In this document: piece after piece, positions 25,673 through 35,128 of the stretch
Layout of the letters: each line of letters starts with the position of its first letter
Position numbering within the stretch: the first letter of the stretch is position 1
Source of the DNA: Cellulomonas humilata
Lineage (GTDB): Bacteria > Actinomycetota > Actinomycetes > Actinomycetales > Cellulomonadaceae
Direction of reading: 5' to 3'
DNA: 64,000 nt
Assembly: GCF_030814415.1 (NCBI RefSeq)
Contig: NZ_JAUSVB010000004.1
Coordinates: 62,001 to 126,000 of the forward strand
Notes under the pieces: generated by a model
Database searches by the model: none
Seen by the model: the letters and a program-made list of their open reading frames with translations, nothing else
Told to the model about the DNA's origin: nothing
Made by a program: the position numbers and the translations under genes

Positions 25673-25766
25673 TACGGTCGCGGCGGTCGTCGCTGAGCGT
25701 CGATCCCTCGGGAATCCCGACATCGCCGCCGGGAGCCCTCACCGCCATCACGAAGGAGTGCCGCGG

Positions 25767-28535
25767 ATGTCCGCCCCCTCGCTCGTTCTCCGCGCACCAG
25801 CCCGGCTCGCGGCGCTCGCCGCCGCCGGAGCCCTGGTCGCCGGTGCACTCGTCGCCATCGCCGGCCAGGAGCCCGCCCACGCCGCCGACTCCCCCTACTC
25901 GTGGGGCAACGTCGAGATCGTCGGCGGCGGGTTCGTCCCCGGCATCATCTACAACCAGTCGGAGAAGGGCCTTGTCTACGCCCGCACCGACATCGGCGGC
26001 GCGTACCGCCTCGACCAGACCACCAAGCGCTGGATCCCTCTTCTCGACCACGTCGGCTGGGACGACTGGAGCCACAGCGGCGTCCTGTCCCTGGCCACCG
26101 ACCCGGTGAACCCGAACAAGGTGTTCGCCGCCGTCGGCACCTACACGAACAGCTGGGACCCGAACAACGGCGCGATCCTGCGCTCGTCCGACCGCGGTGC
26201 CACGTGGTCGAAGACGAACCTGCCGTTCAAGGTCGGCGGCAACATGCCCGGCCGCGGCATGGGTGAACGCCTGCAGGTGGACCCCAACGACAACCGCGTC
26301 CTGTACTTCGGCACCGAGGGCGGCAACGGCCTGTGGCGGAGCACCGACTCCGGCGTCACCTGGGGCAAGGTCTCGAGCTTCACCAACGTGGGCAACTACG
26401 CGCAGGACCCCAGCGACCCTAACGGGTACCTCACCACCAACCAGGGCGTCGTGTGGGTCACGTTCGACCCGACCAGCGGCACCAAGGGCTCGCCGACCAA
26501 GACGATCTACGTCGGCGTGGCCGACAAGGAGAACACGGTCTACAGGTCGACCGACGCGGGCGTCACGTGGACGCGGATCGCCGGTCAGCCCACCGGGTAC
26601 ATCGCCCACAAGGGCGTGTTCGACGCCGTCGGCAAGCAGCTCTACATCGCGACGAGCGACACGGGCGGCCCGTACGACGGCGGTCACGGCGACCTCTGGC
26701 GGCTCGACGCGGCGACGGGTGTCTGGACGCAGATCAGTCCCGTCCCGTCGTCCAGCACCGACAACTACTTCGGGTACAGCGGGCTGACCATCGACCGCTC
26801 GGACCCCGACACGATCATGGCGGTCACCCAGATCTCCTGGTTCCCGGACATCCAGGTCTTCCGGTCCACCGACCGCGGTGCCACGTGGTCGCGGATCTGG
26901 GACTGGAACGGCTACCCCGACCGCACGCTGCGGTACACGCTCGACATCTCCGGCTCCGGCTGGCTGACGTTCGGCAAGCAGCCGGCCCCGCCGGAGCCCA
27001 GCCCGAAGCTCGGCTGGATGACGGAGTCCTTCGAGATCGACCCGTTCGACTCCAGCTCCTTCCTGTACGGCACGGGCGCCACGATCTACGGCGGCTCCAA
27101 CCTCACCGCGTGGGACACCGGCGGCAAGGTGGCCATCGGCGTCAAGGCGCAGGGCCTCGAGGAGACGGCCGTGCTCGACCTGGCCGCTCCCCCGGGATCG
27201 GTCCAGCTGGTCTCCGGGCTCGGTGACATCGGCGGCTTCGTGCACACCGACATCACCAAGGCGCCGTCCGCGTACTCGGCCACCGCCCCGTTCATGGGCT
27301 CGGTCAACGGCACCGACTTCGCGGAGAAGACCCCGGCCACGATGGTCCGCGTCGGCTCCGGCGACGCCGGCACCTCGCACATCAGCGTCTCCACCTCGAG
27401 CGGCAGCTCCTGGTGGGCCGGCCAGGAGCCGTCCGGCGTGACCGGCGGCGGCACCGTGGCCATGAGCGCCGACGGCAGCAGGATCGTCTGGAGCGCGGAC
27501 GGCGCCGGCGTGCACACGTCGTCGACGCTCGGCTCGAGCTGGACGAAGTCCACCGGAGCGGCCACCGGCGCACGCGTCGAGGCGGACCGGGTCAACCCGC
27601 TGAAGTTCTACGCGTTCTCCGGCGGCACGTTCTCCACCTCGACCGATGGCGGCGCCACGTTCACGGCCTCGTCGGCCACGGGTCTGCCCACGACCGGGAA
27701 CGTGCGGTTCGCCGCGGTGCCCGGCCGTGAGGGCGACATCTGGCTCACCGGAGGGACGACGAACGCGACCTACGGCATGTGGCACTCGACGAACTCGGGC
27801 GCGACGTTCACCAAGATCGCCGCGGTCGACCAGGGTGACGCGATCGGCTTCGGCAAGGCGGCACCGGGCGCGACCTACCCGGCCATCTACACGTCGTCGA
27901 AGATCAACGGGGTCCGCGGCATCTTCCGGTCGATCGACGCCGGGGCCACCTGGGTCCGGCTCAACGACGACGAGCACCAGTGGGGCTGGACGGGTTCGGT
28001 CGTGATCGGCGACCCCGACGTCTACGGACGGGTCTATGTCGGCACCAACGGACGCGGCGTGATCGTCGGCAACCTCACGGGGACCGACCCCACGACCTCG
28101 CCGACCCCGACGCCGACGGTCACCACGACGCCGACGCCCACGCCCACCCCGACGGTCACCACCACGCCGACGCCCACACCCACCCCGACCCCGACCCCGA
28201 CCCCGACGGTCCAGCCGGGGGCGTGCACGGTGAAGTACACGACGTCGGACTGGAACACGGGCTTCACCGCGTGGCTGAAGATCACCAACGGGAGCTCGTC
28301 GACGATCAACGGCTGGTCGCTCGGCTTCACGTTCCCCGCGGGCCAGCAGGTGACCAACTTCTGGTCGGGTGCGTTCACGCAGACGGGCTCGGCGGTCACC
28401 GTGACCAACGCCGCGTGGAACGGGACCATCGCGGCCGGTGGCAGCGTGGAGCTCGGCTTCAACGGGTCCCACACCGGGACCAACACCAAGCCGACGGCCT
28501 TCACGCTGAACGGCACGACCTGCACCAACGGATGA
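25767..28535 (+). CDS. Secreted GH74 xyloglucanase with Pro/Thr linker and CBM2
   Basis: A 922-residue exported enzyme. The signal peptide ends near EPAHAADS (residue 39). The GH74 double beta-propeller spans about 41-770, with repeated RSTDxGxTW-type Asp-box turns, the catalytic Asp75 in [11 protein letters not shown] and the second acidic region around Asp425-428 ([14 protein letters not shown]). A linker built of TPTPT and TVTTTP repeats (about 775-815) leads to a C-terminal CBM2. It endo-hydrolyses xyloglucan. ATG at 25767 has AAGGAG eight bases upstream and is preferred to GTG 25758. It has its own operator-like sites. Confidence 0.92.
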   Translation: MSAPSLVLRAPARLAALAAAGALVAGALVAIAGQEPAHAADSPYSWGNVEIVGGGFVPGIIYNQSEKGLVYARTDIGGAYRLDQTTKRWIPLLDHVGWDDWSHSGVLSLATDPVNPNKVFAAVGTYTNSWDPNNGAILRSSDRGATWSKTNLPFKVGGNMPGRGMGERLQVDPNDNRVLYFGTEGGNGLWRSTDSGVTWGKVSSFTNVGNYAQDPSDPNGYLTTNQGVVWVTFDPTSGTKGSPTKTIYVGVADKENTVYRSTDAGVTWTRIAGQPTGYIAHKGVFDAVGKQLYIATSDTGGPYDGGHGDLWRLDAATGVWTQISPVPSSSTDNYFGYSGLTIDRSDPDTIMAVTQISWFPDIQVFRSTDRGATWSRIWDWNGYPDRTLRYTLDISGSGWLTFGKQPAPPEPSPKLGWMTESFEIDPFDSSSFLYGTGATIYGGSNLTAWDTGGKVAIGVKAQGLEETAVLDLAAPPGSVQLVSGLGDIGGFVHTDITKAPSAYSATAPFMGSVNGTDFAEKTPATMVRVGSGDAGTSHISVSTSSGSSWWAGQEPSGVTGGGTVAMSADGSRIVWSADGAGVHTSSTLGSSWTKSTGAATGARVEADRVNPLKFYAFSGGTFSTSTDGGATFTASSATGLPTTGNVRFAAVPGREGDIWLTGGTTNATYGMWHSTNSGATFTKIAAVDQGDAIGFGKAAPGATYPAIYTSSKINGVRGIFRSIDAGATWVRLNDDEHQWGWTGSVVIGDPDVYGRVYVGTNGRGVIVGNLTGTDPTTSPTPTPTVTTTPTPTPTPTVTTTPTPTPTPTPTPTPTVQPGACTVKYTTSDWNTGFTAWLKITNGSSSTINGWSLGFTFPAGQQVTNFWSGAFTQTGSAVTVTNAAWNGTIAAGGSVELGFNGSHTGTNTKPTAFTLNGTTCTNG

Positions 28536-28585
28536 GCTGCGGGGTGGGCGGCGTGTGACACGGACCCGCCGCCCTCCCCGCTCCG

Positions 28586-28628
28586 GCCCGACCTGCCACA
28601 CCGACCCCGCGGCAGGTCGGGCCTTTCT
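28586..28628 (+). terminator. Hairpin terminator after the GH74 gene
   Basis: GCCCGACCTGCC pairs perfectly with GGCAGGTCGGGC and is followed by CTTTCT, so it has both stem and a short T-rich tail. Confidence 0.85.
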
Positions 28629-28712
28629 ACCCTGGTGCGAGACCGGTGAGCGTGCGCAACGTCACACGTCCCAGGACTGGAGGTATCTCGACGTCAACAT
28701 ACGATCGATCTC

Positions 28713-30197
28713 GTGCCAGAACGCGAAGAGACTGTCGACGTCGTCCTCGTCGGGGGCGGGATCATGAGCGCGACCCTCGCCGCGCTGATCACCACTCTCG
28801 AGCCCACGTGGACCGTCGAGATCCACGAGCGCCGCGCCGAGCTGGCGCAGGAGAGCTCGAACGCCTGGAACAACGCAGGCACCGGTCACGCGGCCCTCTG
28901 CGAGCTGAACTACACCCCGCAGCGGCCCGACGGCTCGATCGACATCGCCAAGGCCGTCACGATCAACGAGCAGTTCGAGCTGTCGCGCGAGCTCTGGCAC
29001 CACCTGGCCACGCACGACCGCCTCCCGGGGGGCGACGGCTTCCTGTCGACCACCCCGCACATGACGTTCGTGCGCGGCGCGGAGAACGCCGACTACCTGC
29101 GCCGCCGCTACGAGACGCTGCGCAAGCACCCCCTGTTCTCCGACCTGGAGTTCAGCACCGACCCCGCGCAGATCGCGCAGTGGGCTCCCCTGCTCGTCGA
29201 CGACCGCGACCCCGACGAGGTGGTCGCCGCGACGCGCGCCGCCGCCGGCACGGACGTCGACTTCGGCCGCCTGACCCGCGCGATGATCGGCGACGCCGTC
29301 GACCGCGGAGCGCGGCTGCACCTCGAGAGCGAGATCACGAAGCTCCGCCAGAAGAGGGACGGCACCTGGTCGCTGCGGGTGGCCGACCGCCGCTGGAACG
29401 GGCACGTGCGCAGCCGCACGGTCCGTGCGCGCTTCGTGTTCGTCGGCGCCGGCGGTGGCGCCCTCCCGCTGCTGCAGAGCTCCGGCATCCCCGAGGCCAA
29501 GGGCTTCGGCGGGTTCCCGATCAGCGGCCAGTTCCTCAAGACCACGAACCCGCAGATCGTCGCCCAGCACCAGGCCAAGGTCTACGGGAAGGCCGACATC
29601 GGCGCTCCCCCGATGTCCGTGCCGCACCTCGACACCCGCGTCGTCGACGGTGGCACCGCACTGCTGTTCGGCCCGTACGCGGGCTGGAGCATGAAGTTCC
29701 TCAAGCACGGCTCCTGGACCGACCTGATCCGGTCGATCCGCCCCGGCAACCTCGTCCCGATGCTCGCCGTCGGCGTGCGGAACCTGGACCTGGTCAAGTA
29801 CCTCGTCGGGGAGGTCACCGCGACGGACACCGACCGACTGCGCACGCTGCGGGCATTCATGCCCGCCGCGCACCCGCGCGACTGGGAGCTCGTCACCGCC
29901 GGCCAGCGCGTCCAGGTGATCAAGAAGGACAAGGCCCAGGGCGGCGTGCTGGAGTTCGGCACCGAGCTGGTGACCGCGGCGGACGGCACCATCGCCGGTC
30001 TGCTGGGCGCCTCGCCGGGTGCCTCGACGGCCGTCGCGACGATGCTCGACCTGCTGGAGCGCTGCTTCCCCGACCGCATCGACGGCTGGCAGCCGCGGCT
30101 GCGCGCGATGATGCCGAGCCTCGGCGGCGCCGAGTGGGACGAGTCGTTCGAGCTCGAGCACCTGGTGGACGACGAGCAGGTCGGGTCCGAACGCTGA
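28713..30197 (+). CDS. mqo: Malate:quinone oxidoreductase
   Basis: A 494-residue FAD-dependent peripheral membrane enzyme that oxidises L-malate to oxaloacetate and passes electrons to quinone. Signatures are VVLVGGGIMSATLA (dinucleotide fold), NAWNNAGTGHAALCELNYTP, FVGAGGGALPLLQ and LLGASPGAST. The length is typical of Mqo (about 490-500). GTG at 28713 gives a short N-terminus before the FAD fold. It stands alone, preceded by the GH74 terminator. Confidence 0.95.
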   Translation: MPEREETVDVVLVGGGIMSATLAALITTLEPTWTVEIHERRAELAQESSNAWNNAGTGHAALCELNYTPQRPDGSIDIAKAVTINEQFELSRELWHHLATHDRLPGGDGFLSTTPHMTFVRGAENADYLRRRYETLRKHPLFSDLEFSTDPAQIAQWAPLLVDDRDPDEVVAATRAAAGTDVDFGRLTRAMIGDAVDRGARLHLESEITKLRQKRDGTWSLRVADRRWNGHVRSRTVRARFVFVGAGGGALPLLQSSGIPEAKGFGGFPISGQFLKTTNPQIVAQHQAKVYGKADIGAPPMSVPHLDTRVVDGGTALLFGPYAGWSMKFLKHGSWTDLIRSIRPGNLVPMLAVGVRNLDLVKYLVGEVTATDTDRLRTLRAFMPAAHPRDWELVTAGQRVQVIKKDKAQGGVLEFGTELVTAADGTIAGLLGASPGASTAVATMLDLLERCFPDRIDGWQPRLRAMMPSLGGAEWDESFELEHLVDDEQVGSER

Positions 30198-30220
30198 TCA
30201 TGGTGCGGCACGATGGGGGC

Positions 30221-30484
30221 ATGAGCGACCCCGTCGAAGCCGTCAGCGCGGAGATGCGCCACGCCAAGGTCCGCGCGGCGACCGAGCACACGACCGTCGG
30301 TCAGGTGACGACGACCGCCGACGGTCGCGTCAGCATCGCGTGCGCGTGCGGCATGGACCTGACGAACGGACCCACGTGGTCCCTCGACGAGCACATCCGG
30401 CTGCACCGTGCGGAAGCCCGCTTCCTCGCGCTCGCTGCTGTCGCGCCCGAGGGCATCCCCCGGCTGGTGCGCTGGCCGCTCTAG
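30221..30484 (+). CDS. Small hypothetical protein with possible C2H2 metal site
   Basis: An 87-residue protein with no recognised family. It contains ACACGMDLTNGPTWSLDEHI then RLH, a C-x-C-x14-H-x3-H spacing that could bind zinc. The rest is helical and mildly basic. ATG at 30221 follows a GGGGG stretch; ATG at 30200 in the same frame is an alternative. Its TAG stop overlaps the convergent DUF2277 stop, which supports it as a real gene. Confidence 0.6.
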   Translation: MSDPVEAVSAEMRHAKVRAATEHTTVGQVTTTADGRVSIACACGMDLTNGPTWSLDEHIRLHRAEARFLALAAVAPEGIPRLVRWPL

Positions 30485-30831
30485 ACCCTCGCGGGCTCAT
30501 GCTCGTGCTCGTGGTCGTCCTCGTGCTCGTGGGGCAGACCGAGCTCGTGCGCCCGCTCGTGCGCCTCGCGGGCCGCGATCCGGGCCTGGACGTCCGCGCG
30601 ACGCAGCGGCGGGACGGTCGTCGGCGGCTGCCGGCGCGCGGGGAGGTCGTCGAGGAGGCGCGCGGTGATCTCCGCGATCTGCCGGACGGCGTCCTCGAAC
30701 GGCTCACGCGTGGCGTCGCTGAGGGACTGCACCCCCGTCACCTTGCGGACGTACTGCCGCGCGGCGGCCTCGATCTCCTCCGAGGTGGCGGGCGGCTCGA
30801 GCCCTCGGAGCGTGGTGATGTTCCGGCACAT
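30481..30831 (-). CDS. DUF2277 family protein with His/Glu-rich tail
   Basis: A 116-residue protein. MCRNITTLRGLEPPATSEEI and EAAARQYVRKVTGVQ are the DUF2277 signature; the conserved Cys-Arg-Asn start is present. Family function is unknown. This copy adds a C-terminal extension ending in HEHEDDHEHEHEPARV, where five His alternate with acidic residues, a likely metal-binding tail. It lies downstream of ogt on the same strand, 11 bases after its stop. Confidence 0.85.
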   Translation of the reverse strand: MCRNITTLRGLEPPATSEEIEAAARQYVRKVTGVQSLSDATREPFEDAVRQIAEITARLLDDLPARRQPPTTVPPLRRADVQARIAAREAHERAHELGLPHEHEDDHEHEHEPARV

Positions 30832-30842
30832 GCTGCCCGACG

Positions 30843-31439
30843 TTACGCCGCCACCCCGACACGCGTCTCGAGGTCCAGGAGGGTCAGCTTGGCCGACGCG
30901 CCGCCCGCGTACTGCCCCGGCGTGCCGTCCGAGCGCACCACGCGGTGGCACGGCAGCACGACGGGCAAGGGGTTGAGCGCGCACGCGGTACCGACCGCCC
31001 GGACCGCACGCGGGCTGCCCGCGAGCTCGGCCATCTGTGCGTAGCTGGCCGTGTGCCCGTACGCGATGTCGGGCAGGTGCAGGACGACGTCACGGCGGAA
31101 GCCGCGCAGCAGCTGCAGGTCGAGCGGCAGGTCGAAGGTGGTCCGTCGGCCGGTGAAGTACTCGTCGAGCTCGCGGGCGACGTCGTCCAGCTGCCCGGGC
31201 GCCTCCAGCACCCGCGGGCTGACCTGCTGGGCGAGCGCGGTCAGCACGGCGTCGTGGTCCTGCACACCGAACGCCACCCGGACCAGACCGGCCGGGGTGC
31301 GTGCCAGGAGCAGCGGGCCGACGGGGCTGTCGACCGTCCGGTAGGCGACGTCGAGCAGGTCCTCGGCGGCAGCGCGGACGGCGAGCTGTCGGTGCAGGCG
31401 CGCCACGTCATCGTCGGCGATGTCCGGTGCGAACGTCAT
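30843..31439 (-). CDS. ogt: Methylated-DNA-protein cysteine methyltransferase
   Basis: A 198-residue suicide enzyme that removes alkyl groups from O6-alkylguanine in DNA. The active site is LPCHRVV with the acceptor cysteine. YAQMAELAGSPRAVRAVG forms the DNA-binding helix-turn-helix, and NPLPVVLP precedes the active site. The N-terminal ~85 residues are the ribonuclease-H-like domain. ATG at 31439 overlaps the stop of the sigma-factor gene, so it is coupled to that regulator. No Ada-type transcription domain is present. Confidence 0.93.
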   Translation of the reverse strand: MTFAPDIADDDVARLHRQLAVRAAAEDLLDVAYRTVDSPVGPLLLARTPAGLVRVAFGVQDHDAVLTALAQQVSPRVLEAPGQLDDVARELDEYFTGRRTTFDLPLDLQLLRGFRRDVVLHLPDIAYGHTASYAQMAELAGSPRAVRAVGTACALNPLPVVLPCHRVVRSDGTPGQYAGGASAKLTLLDLETRVGVAA

Positions 31440-31933
31440 GACTCCTCCTGGTCGAGCGTGGGATAGGTCCGCCGCAGGGTGGCGACGCCGTCCGAGGCGG
31501 CGCGGCGGGCCGCGGCAGCGGTTCCGCCGACGAGGGCGGCGACGTCGTCGTAGGGCAGCCCGCCGAGGTGGTGGTAGGCGACCACCTGCCGCTGCTTGGT
31601 GGGCAGCGCGGCGAGCGCCGCCCACAGGTCGAGGTCGCGCCCCTGCGGCGGGAGCACCCGGTCGGGGACGTCGGCGACGGGCACGGCGTGCCGGGCGGCA
31701 CGGCGCACGACGTCGATCGCCTTGCGGTGCGCGATGGTCACGAGCCACGCCTCGACGTTCGCGTCGGCCGGCAGGTCCGGGTACGCGCGCAGGGCTGCGA
31801 GGAACGTCTCCGACCAGGCGTCGTCGGCGTCGACCGGCCCGACCACCGCCCGGCACACGCGCAGGACGGTGGCGCCGTGCTGGACGACCACACGCTCGAA
31901 GGGTTCCTTCACCATCACAGTGTGCAGACGCAC
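31436..31933 (-). CDS. ECF-type sigma-70 factor
   Basis: A 165-residue sigma factor. Region 2 is recognisable (FERVVVQHGATVLRVCRAVV, DADDAWSETFLAAL, VEAWLVTIAHRKAIDVVRR) and region 4 follows (ALPTKQRQVVAYHHLGGLPY, DDVAALVGGTAAAARRAA). No anti-sigma gene adjoins it. It overlaps ogt by ATGA, so it may control alkylation repair or simply be co-transcribed. GTG at 31933 has AGGG at suitable distance. It is divergent from the pirin gene; only 41 bases separate them. Confidence 0.85.
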   Translation of the reverse strand: MRLHTVMVKEPFERVVVQHGATVLRVCRAVVGPVDADDAWSETFLAALRAYPDLPADANVEAWLVTIAHRKAIDVVRRAARHAVPVADVPDRVLPPQGRDLDLWAALAALPTKQRQVVAYHHLGGLPYDDVAALVGGTAAAARRAASDGVATLRRTYPTLDQEES

Positions 31934-31974
31934 CAGCCCTGCGGGGTGTGAGGTCCGGCTCTTACAGTGGCCCG

Positions 31975-32955
31975 ATGACGAACCTCGAGGTGCGGCCGGT
32001 GCCGGAGCTGTGCGACCTCGTCCCGTCCCACGGCCCCGTGGTCGACCTGCACGAGGCCCGGGACGTGCCGCTGGGCGGTGTGCGGGCGATGCGTGTGCGC
32101 CGGACGCTCCCCCAGCGCGCGCTGCCGCTGGTCGGTGCCTGGTGCTTCCTCGACGAGTTCGGACCGCAGCACGTGGACATGCGCGTCCTGCCCCACCCCC
32201 ACACGGGTCTGCAGACGGTGACCTGGCCGGTCGCCGGCGAGATCCTGCACCGGGACAGCGTCGGCTCCGAGGCGGTCGTGCGTCCCGGGCAGCTCAACCT
32301 CATGACCGCCGGGCACGGCGTCTCCCACTCGGAGTTCTCGCTCGGCGCCGAGCCGCTGCTGCACGCGGTCCAGCTGTGGGTGGCGCTGCCGGACGGGGTG
32401 GCCGCGAGTGCTCCCGGGTTCGAGCAGGTCAGCGATCTGCCGGTCTGGGAGGCGCCGCGGGCACGGGCGACGGTGTTCATCGGCGACCTCGACGGCACCT
32501 GGTCGCCGGCGCACGTGCACACGCCGATGCTCGGCGCGGAGGTCGTGCTGGACGCGCACGCCGACATCGAGATCCCGATGGTCCGCGGCTTCGAGCACGC
32601 CGTGCTGCTCCTCGGCGGGACGGCGGAGGTCGCCGGCACGCAGCACACGACGAGCGGGCTGCTCTACCTCGGTGACGGACGTGACTTCGTCCGGGTCCGG
32701 TCCCTCGACGGTGCGCGGCTCCTCCTGCTCGGCGGAGCGCCGTTCGCGCACGACCTCGTGATGTGGTGGAACTTCGTCGGCCGCACGCACGCCGACATCG
32801 CCCAGGCACGTGCCGACTGGGAGTCCGACGCCCGGGCGGACCGCTTCGGGGTCGTCGCCGGGCACGACGGAGCCCGCATCCCCGCACCCGAGCTGCCCAA
32901 CATCCGCCTCCAGCCACGCCGCCGCCTCCCCCGCACCCCGAAGGAGCCCTCGTGA
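31975..32955 (+). CDS. Pirin-family protein
   Basis: A 326-residue cupin-fold protein. The N-terminal pirin domain carries the metal ligands in HPHTGLQTVTW and HGVSHSE, and the C-terminal pirin domain begins near residue 190. Bacterial pirins include quercetin dioxygenases and redox regulators; which applies is unclear. ATG at 31975 begins just before the conserved region. Its stop overlaps the start of the YbaK gene, beginning a run of very tightly packed genes to 36941. Confidence 0.9.
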   Translation: MTNLEVRPVPELCDLVPSHGPVVDLHEARDVPLGGVRAMRVRRTLPQRALPLVGAWCFLDEFGPQHVDMRVLPHPHTGLQTVTWPVAGEILHRDSVGSEAVVRPGQLNLMTAGHGVSHSEFSLGAEPLLHAVQLWVALPDGVAASAPGFEQVSDLPVWEAPRARATVFIGDLDGTWSPAHVHTPMLGAEVVLDAHADIEIPMVRGFEHAVLLLGGTAEVAGTQHTTSGLLYLGDGRDFVRVRSLDGARLLLLGGAPFAHDLVMWWNFVGRTHADIAQARADWESDARADRFGVVAGHDGARIPAPELPNIRLQPRRRLPRTPKEPS

Positions 32956-33437
32956 CCGACCTGTCCCACCTGCCTGCCCGCTCCCGGGTGGTCGCGGCCG
33001 CGCTCACGGACGCCGGCGTGCTCGGCGAGGTGGTCGAGCTGCCGGACTTCGCGCGGACGGCGGCGGAGGCCGCGGCCGCGCTCGGCACGGAGGTCGGTGC
33101 GATCGCGAACAGCCTGATCTTCTGGGCCGACGACCGACCGCTCCTGGTGCTGACCAGCGGGCGGCACCGCGTGGACACCGTGGCGCTGGCACGGCAGCTG
33201 GGGCGGACTCATGTCGGACGCGCGACGCCCGAGCAGGTCAGGGCCGCCACGGGCCAGGCGATCGGCGGCGTGGCACCCCTCGGGCACCCCGAGCGGGTCG
33301 AGACCGTGGTGGACGTGGCGCTCGCCGACTATCCGCAGGTCTGGGCGGCCGGCGGGACCCCGCACACGATCTTCCCGACGACGTTCGACGAGCTCGTCCG
33401 GGTCACCGGTGGGTCTGCACTCGTCGTGGGCGACTGA
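32952..33437 (+). CDS. YbaK/EbsC-type aminoacyl-tRNA deacylase
   Basis: A 161-residue editing-domain protein. Signatures are TEVGAIANSLIFWAD, VLTSGRHRVD, ATGQAIGGVAPLGHP and FPTTFDELVRVTGG. The family hydrolyses mischarged aminoacyl-tRNA such as Cys- or Ala-tRNA(Pro). GTG at 32952 overlaps the pirin stop (GTGA). It is followed after 11 bases by the response-regulator flavoprotein. Confidence 0.9.
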   Translation: MTDLSHLPARSRVVAAALTDAGVLGEVVELPDFARTAAEAAAALGTEVGAIANSLIFWADDRPLLVLTSGRHRVDTVALARQLGRTHVGRATPEQVRAATGQAIGGVAPLGHPERVETVVDVALADYPQVWAAGGTPHTIFPTTFDELVRVTGGSALVVGD

Positions 33438-33448
33438 GAGGGGACGAC

Positions 33449-35128
33449 GTGGACGACGCCTCCACCCGCAAGCCGGTCCTGCTGACGGTCGACGACGACC
33501 CCGCGGTGTCCCGGTCGGTGGCCCGGGACCTGCGCCGACGCTACGGCGACGCGTACCGCGTGGTCCGTGCCGACTCGGGTCCGCTCGCCCTGGACGCGCT
33601 GCGTGAGCTCCGGCTGCGCGGCGACCAGGTGGCCGTGCTGCTGGCCGACCACCGGATGCCGGAGATGACCGGCATCGAGTTCCTCGAGCAGGCGATGGAC
33701 ATCTACCCGCAGGCCCGTCGCGTGCTGCTCACCGCGTACGCCGACACGGACGTCGCGATCGACGCCGTGAACGTGGTCGACCTCGACCACTACCTGCTCA
33801 AGCCGTGGGACCCCCCGGAGGAGAAGTTCTACCCGGTGCTGGACGCGCAGCTGGAGGCGTGGACGGCGCACCCCCCGAAGGCGGTCCACGAGACGAAGGT
33901 CGTCGGCCACCGGTGGTCGGCGCGGTCGTCGGAGGTGCGGGAGTTCCTGGCCCGCAACCAGGTGCCCTATCGCTGGTATGCCAGCGACAGCCCGGAGGGC
34001 CGCGTCCTGCTCGACGTCGCCGGTGCCGACGCCGACGACACGACCCTGCCCGTCGTGGTCACCACGCAGGGCGAGGTGCTCGTCGCACCCAGCGACGGTG
34101 AGCTGGCGGAGCAGGTCGGCCTGTCGGTGAGCCCGTCGGAACGCTTCTACGACCTGGTCGTCATCGGCGGCGGTCCGGCGGGGCTCAGTGCTGCGCTGTA
34201 CGGCGCCTCGGAGGGTCTGCGTACGGCGCTGGTCGAGCGGACCGCCACGGGCGGGCAGGCCGGGCAGAGCTCGCGCATCGAGAACTACCTCGGCTTCCCC
34301 GACGGGGTCTCCGGCGCGCAGCTGACCGAACGGGCTCGTCGGCAGGCGCTGAAGTTCGGCGCCGAGATCGTCATGACCCGCGACGCCGTGGCGCTGGAGG
34401 TGCGCGGCGCCGCGCGGTCGGTGCGGTTCGACGACGGCAGCACGGTCGACGCCCACACCGTGATCGTCGCCAGCGGAGTCGCGTACCGCGAGCTGTCCGG
34501 ACCGGGGATCGGTGCACTGACCGGACGCGGGGTGTACTACGGCTCCGCGCTCACCGAGGCGAGCGCGTGCGAGGACCAGGACATCTACGTCGTCGGGGGC
34601 GCCAACTCCGCCGGGCAGGCCGCGATGTACCTGTCCAGGCACGCCAAGAGCGTGACCCTGGTCGTGCGCGCCGCGTCGCTCGACCAGTCGATGTCTCGAT
34701 ACCTCATCGCGCAGGTCGAGCAGAACGACCGCATCCGCGTCCGTACCCACAGCGAGGTGGTCGAGGCCGTCGGGGACGACCACCTCGAACGGATCGTGCT
34801 GCAGGACACCGTCACGGGCGAGCAGGAATCTGTGGACACCGGCTGGTTGTTCGTGTTCATCGGGGCCGCACCCCTGACCACGTGGCTGGACGGCACCGTG
34901 ACCCGCGACGACCACGGGTTCGTGTGTGCCGGTCACGACCTGCTGGTCGAGGGCAAGGTGCCCGACTCGTGGCCGCTCGACCGACCTCCGTACCACCTGG
35001 AGACGAGCGTCCCCGGGGTGTTCGCGGCCGGCGACGTGCGCGCCGAGTCCGCCAAGCGTGTGGCGTCCGCCGTGGGCGAGGGCGCCATGGCCGTGATGCT
35101 CGTCCACCGTTACCTGGAGCAGCTGTGA
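33449..35128 (+). CDS. Response regulator fused to thioredoxin-reductase-like flavoprotein
   Basis: A 559-residue cytoplasmic fusion. Residues 1-125 are a receiver domain with phospho-acceptor Asp67 in LLADHRMPEMTG and the KPW lysine region. Residues about 135-225 look like a glutaredoxin fold whose CxxC is lost (RWSARSS). From about 230 comes a thioredoxin-reductase-like FAD/NADPH module (VVIGGGPAGLSAALYG, YVVGGANSAGQAAMYLS, GVFAAGDVR). The redox-active CxxC of true thioredoxin reductases is missing; the equivalent stretch reads EASACEDQD with one Cys. The next gene encodes a histidine kinase with an overlapping start, its probable partner. The output is unknown; a flavin-based redox response is inferred. 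Confidence 0.88.
   Translation: MDDASTRKPVLLTVDDDPAVSRSVARDLRRRYGDAYRVVRADSGPLALDALRELRLRGDQVAVLLADHRMPEMTGIEFLEQAMDIYPQARRVLLTAYADTDVAIDAVNVVDLDHYLLKPWDPPEEKFYPVLDAQLEAWTAHPPKAVHETKVVGHRWSARSSEVREFLARNQVPYRWYASDSPEGRVLLDVAGADADDTTLPVVVTTQGEVLVAPSDGELAEQVGLSVSPSERFYDLVVIGGGPAGLSAALYGASEGLRTALVERTATGGQAGQSSRIENYLGFPDGVSGAQLTERARRQALKFGAEIVMTRDAVALEVRGAARSVRFDDGSTVDAHTVIVASGVAYRELSGPGIGALTGRGVYYGSALTEASACEDQDIYVVGGANSAGQAAMYLSRHAKSVTLVVRAASLDQSMSRYLIAQVEQNDRIRVRTHSEVVEAVGDDHLERIVLQDTVTGEQESVDTGWLFVFIGAAPLTTWLDGTVTRDDHGFVCAGHDLLVEGKVPDSWPLDRPPYHLETSVPGVFAAGDVRAESAKRVASAVGEGAMAVMLVHRYLEQL

Noticed and set aside
28085..28215. Short tandem DNA repeats considered as a regulatory or mobile repeat
   Set aside because: They encode the Thr/Pro linker of the GH74 enzyme, which is common in cellulases.
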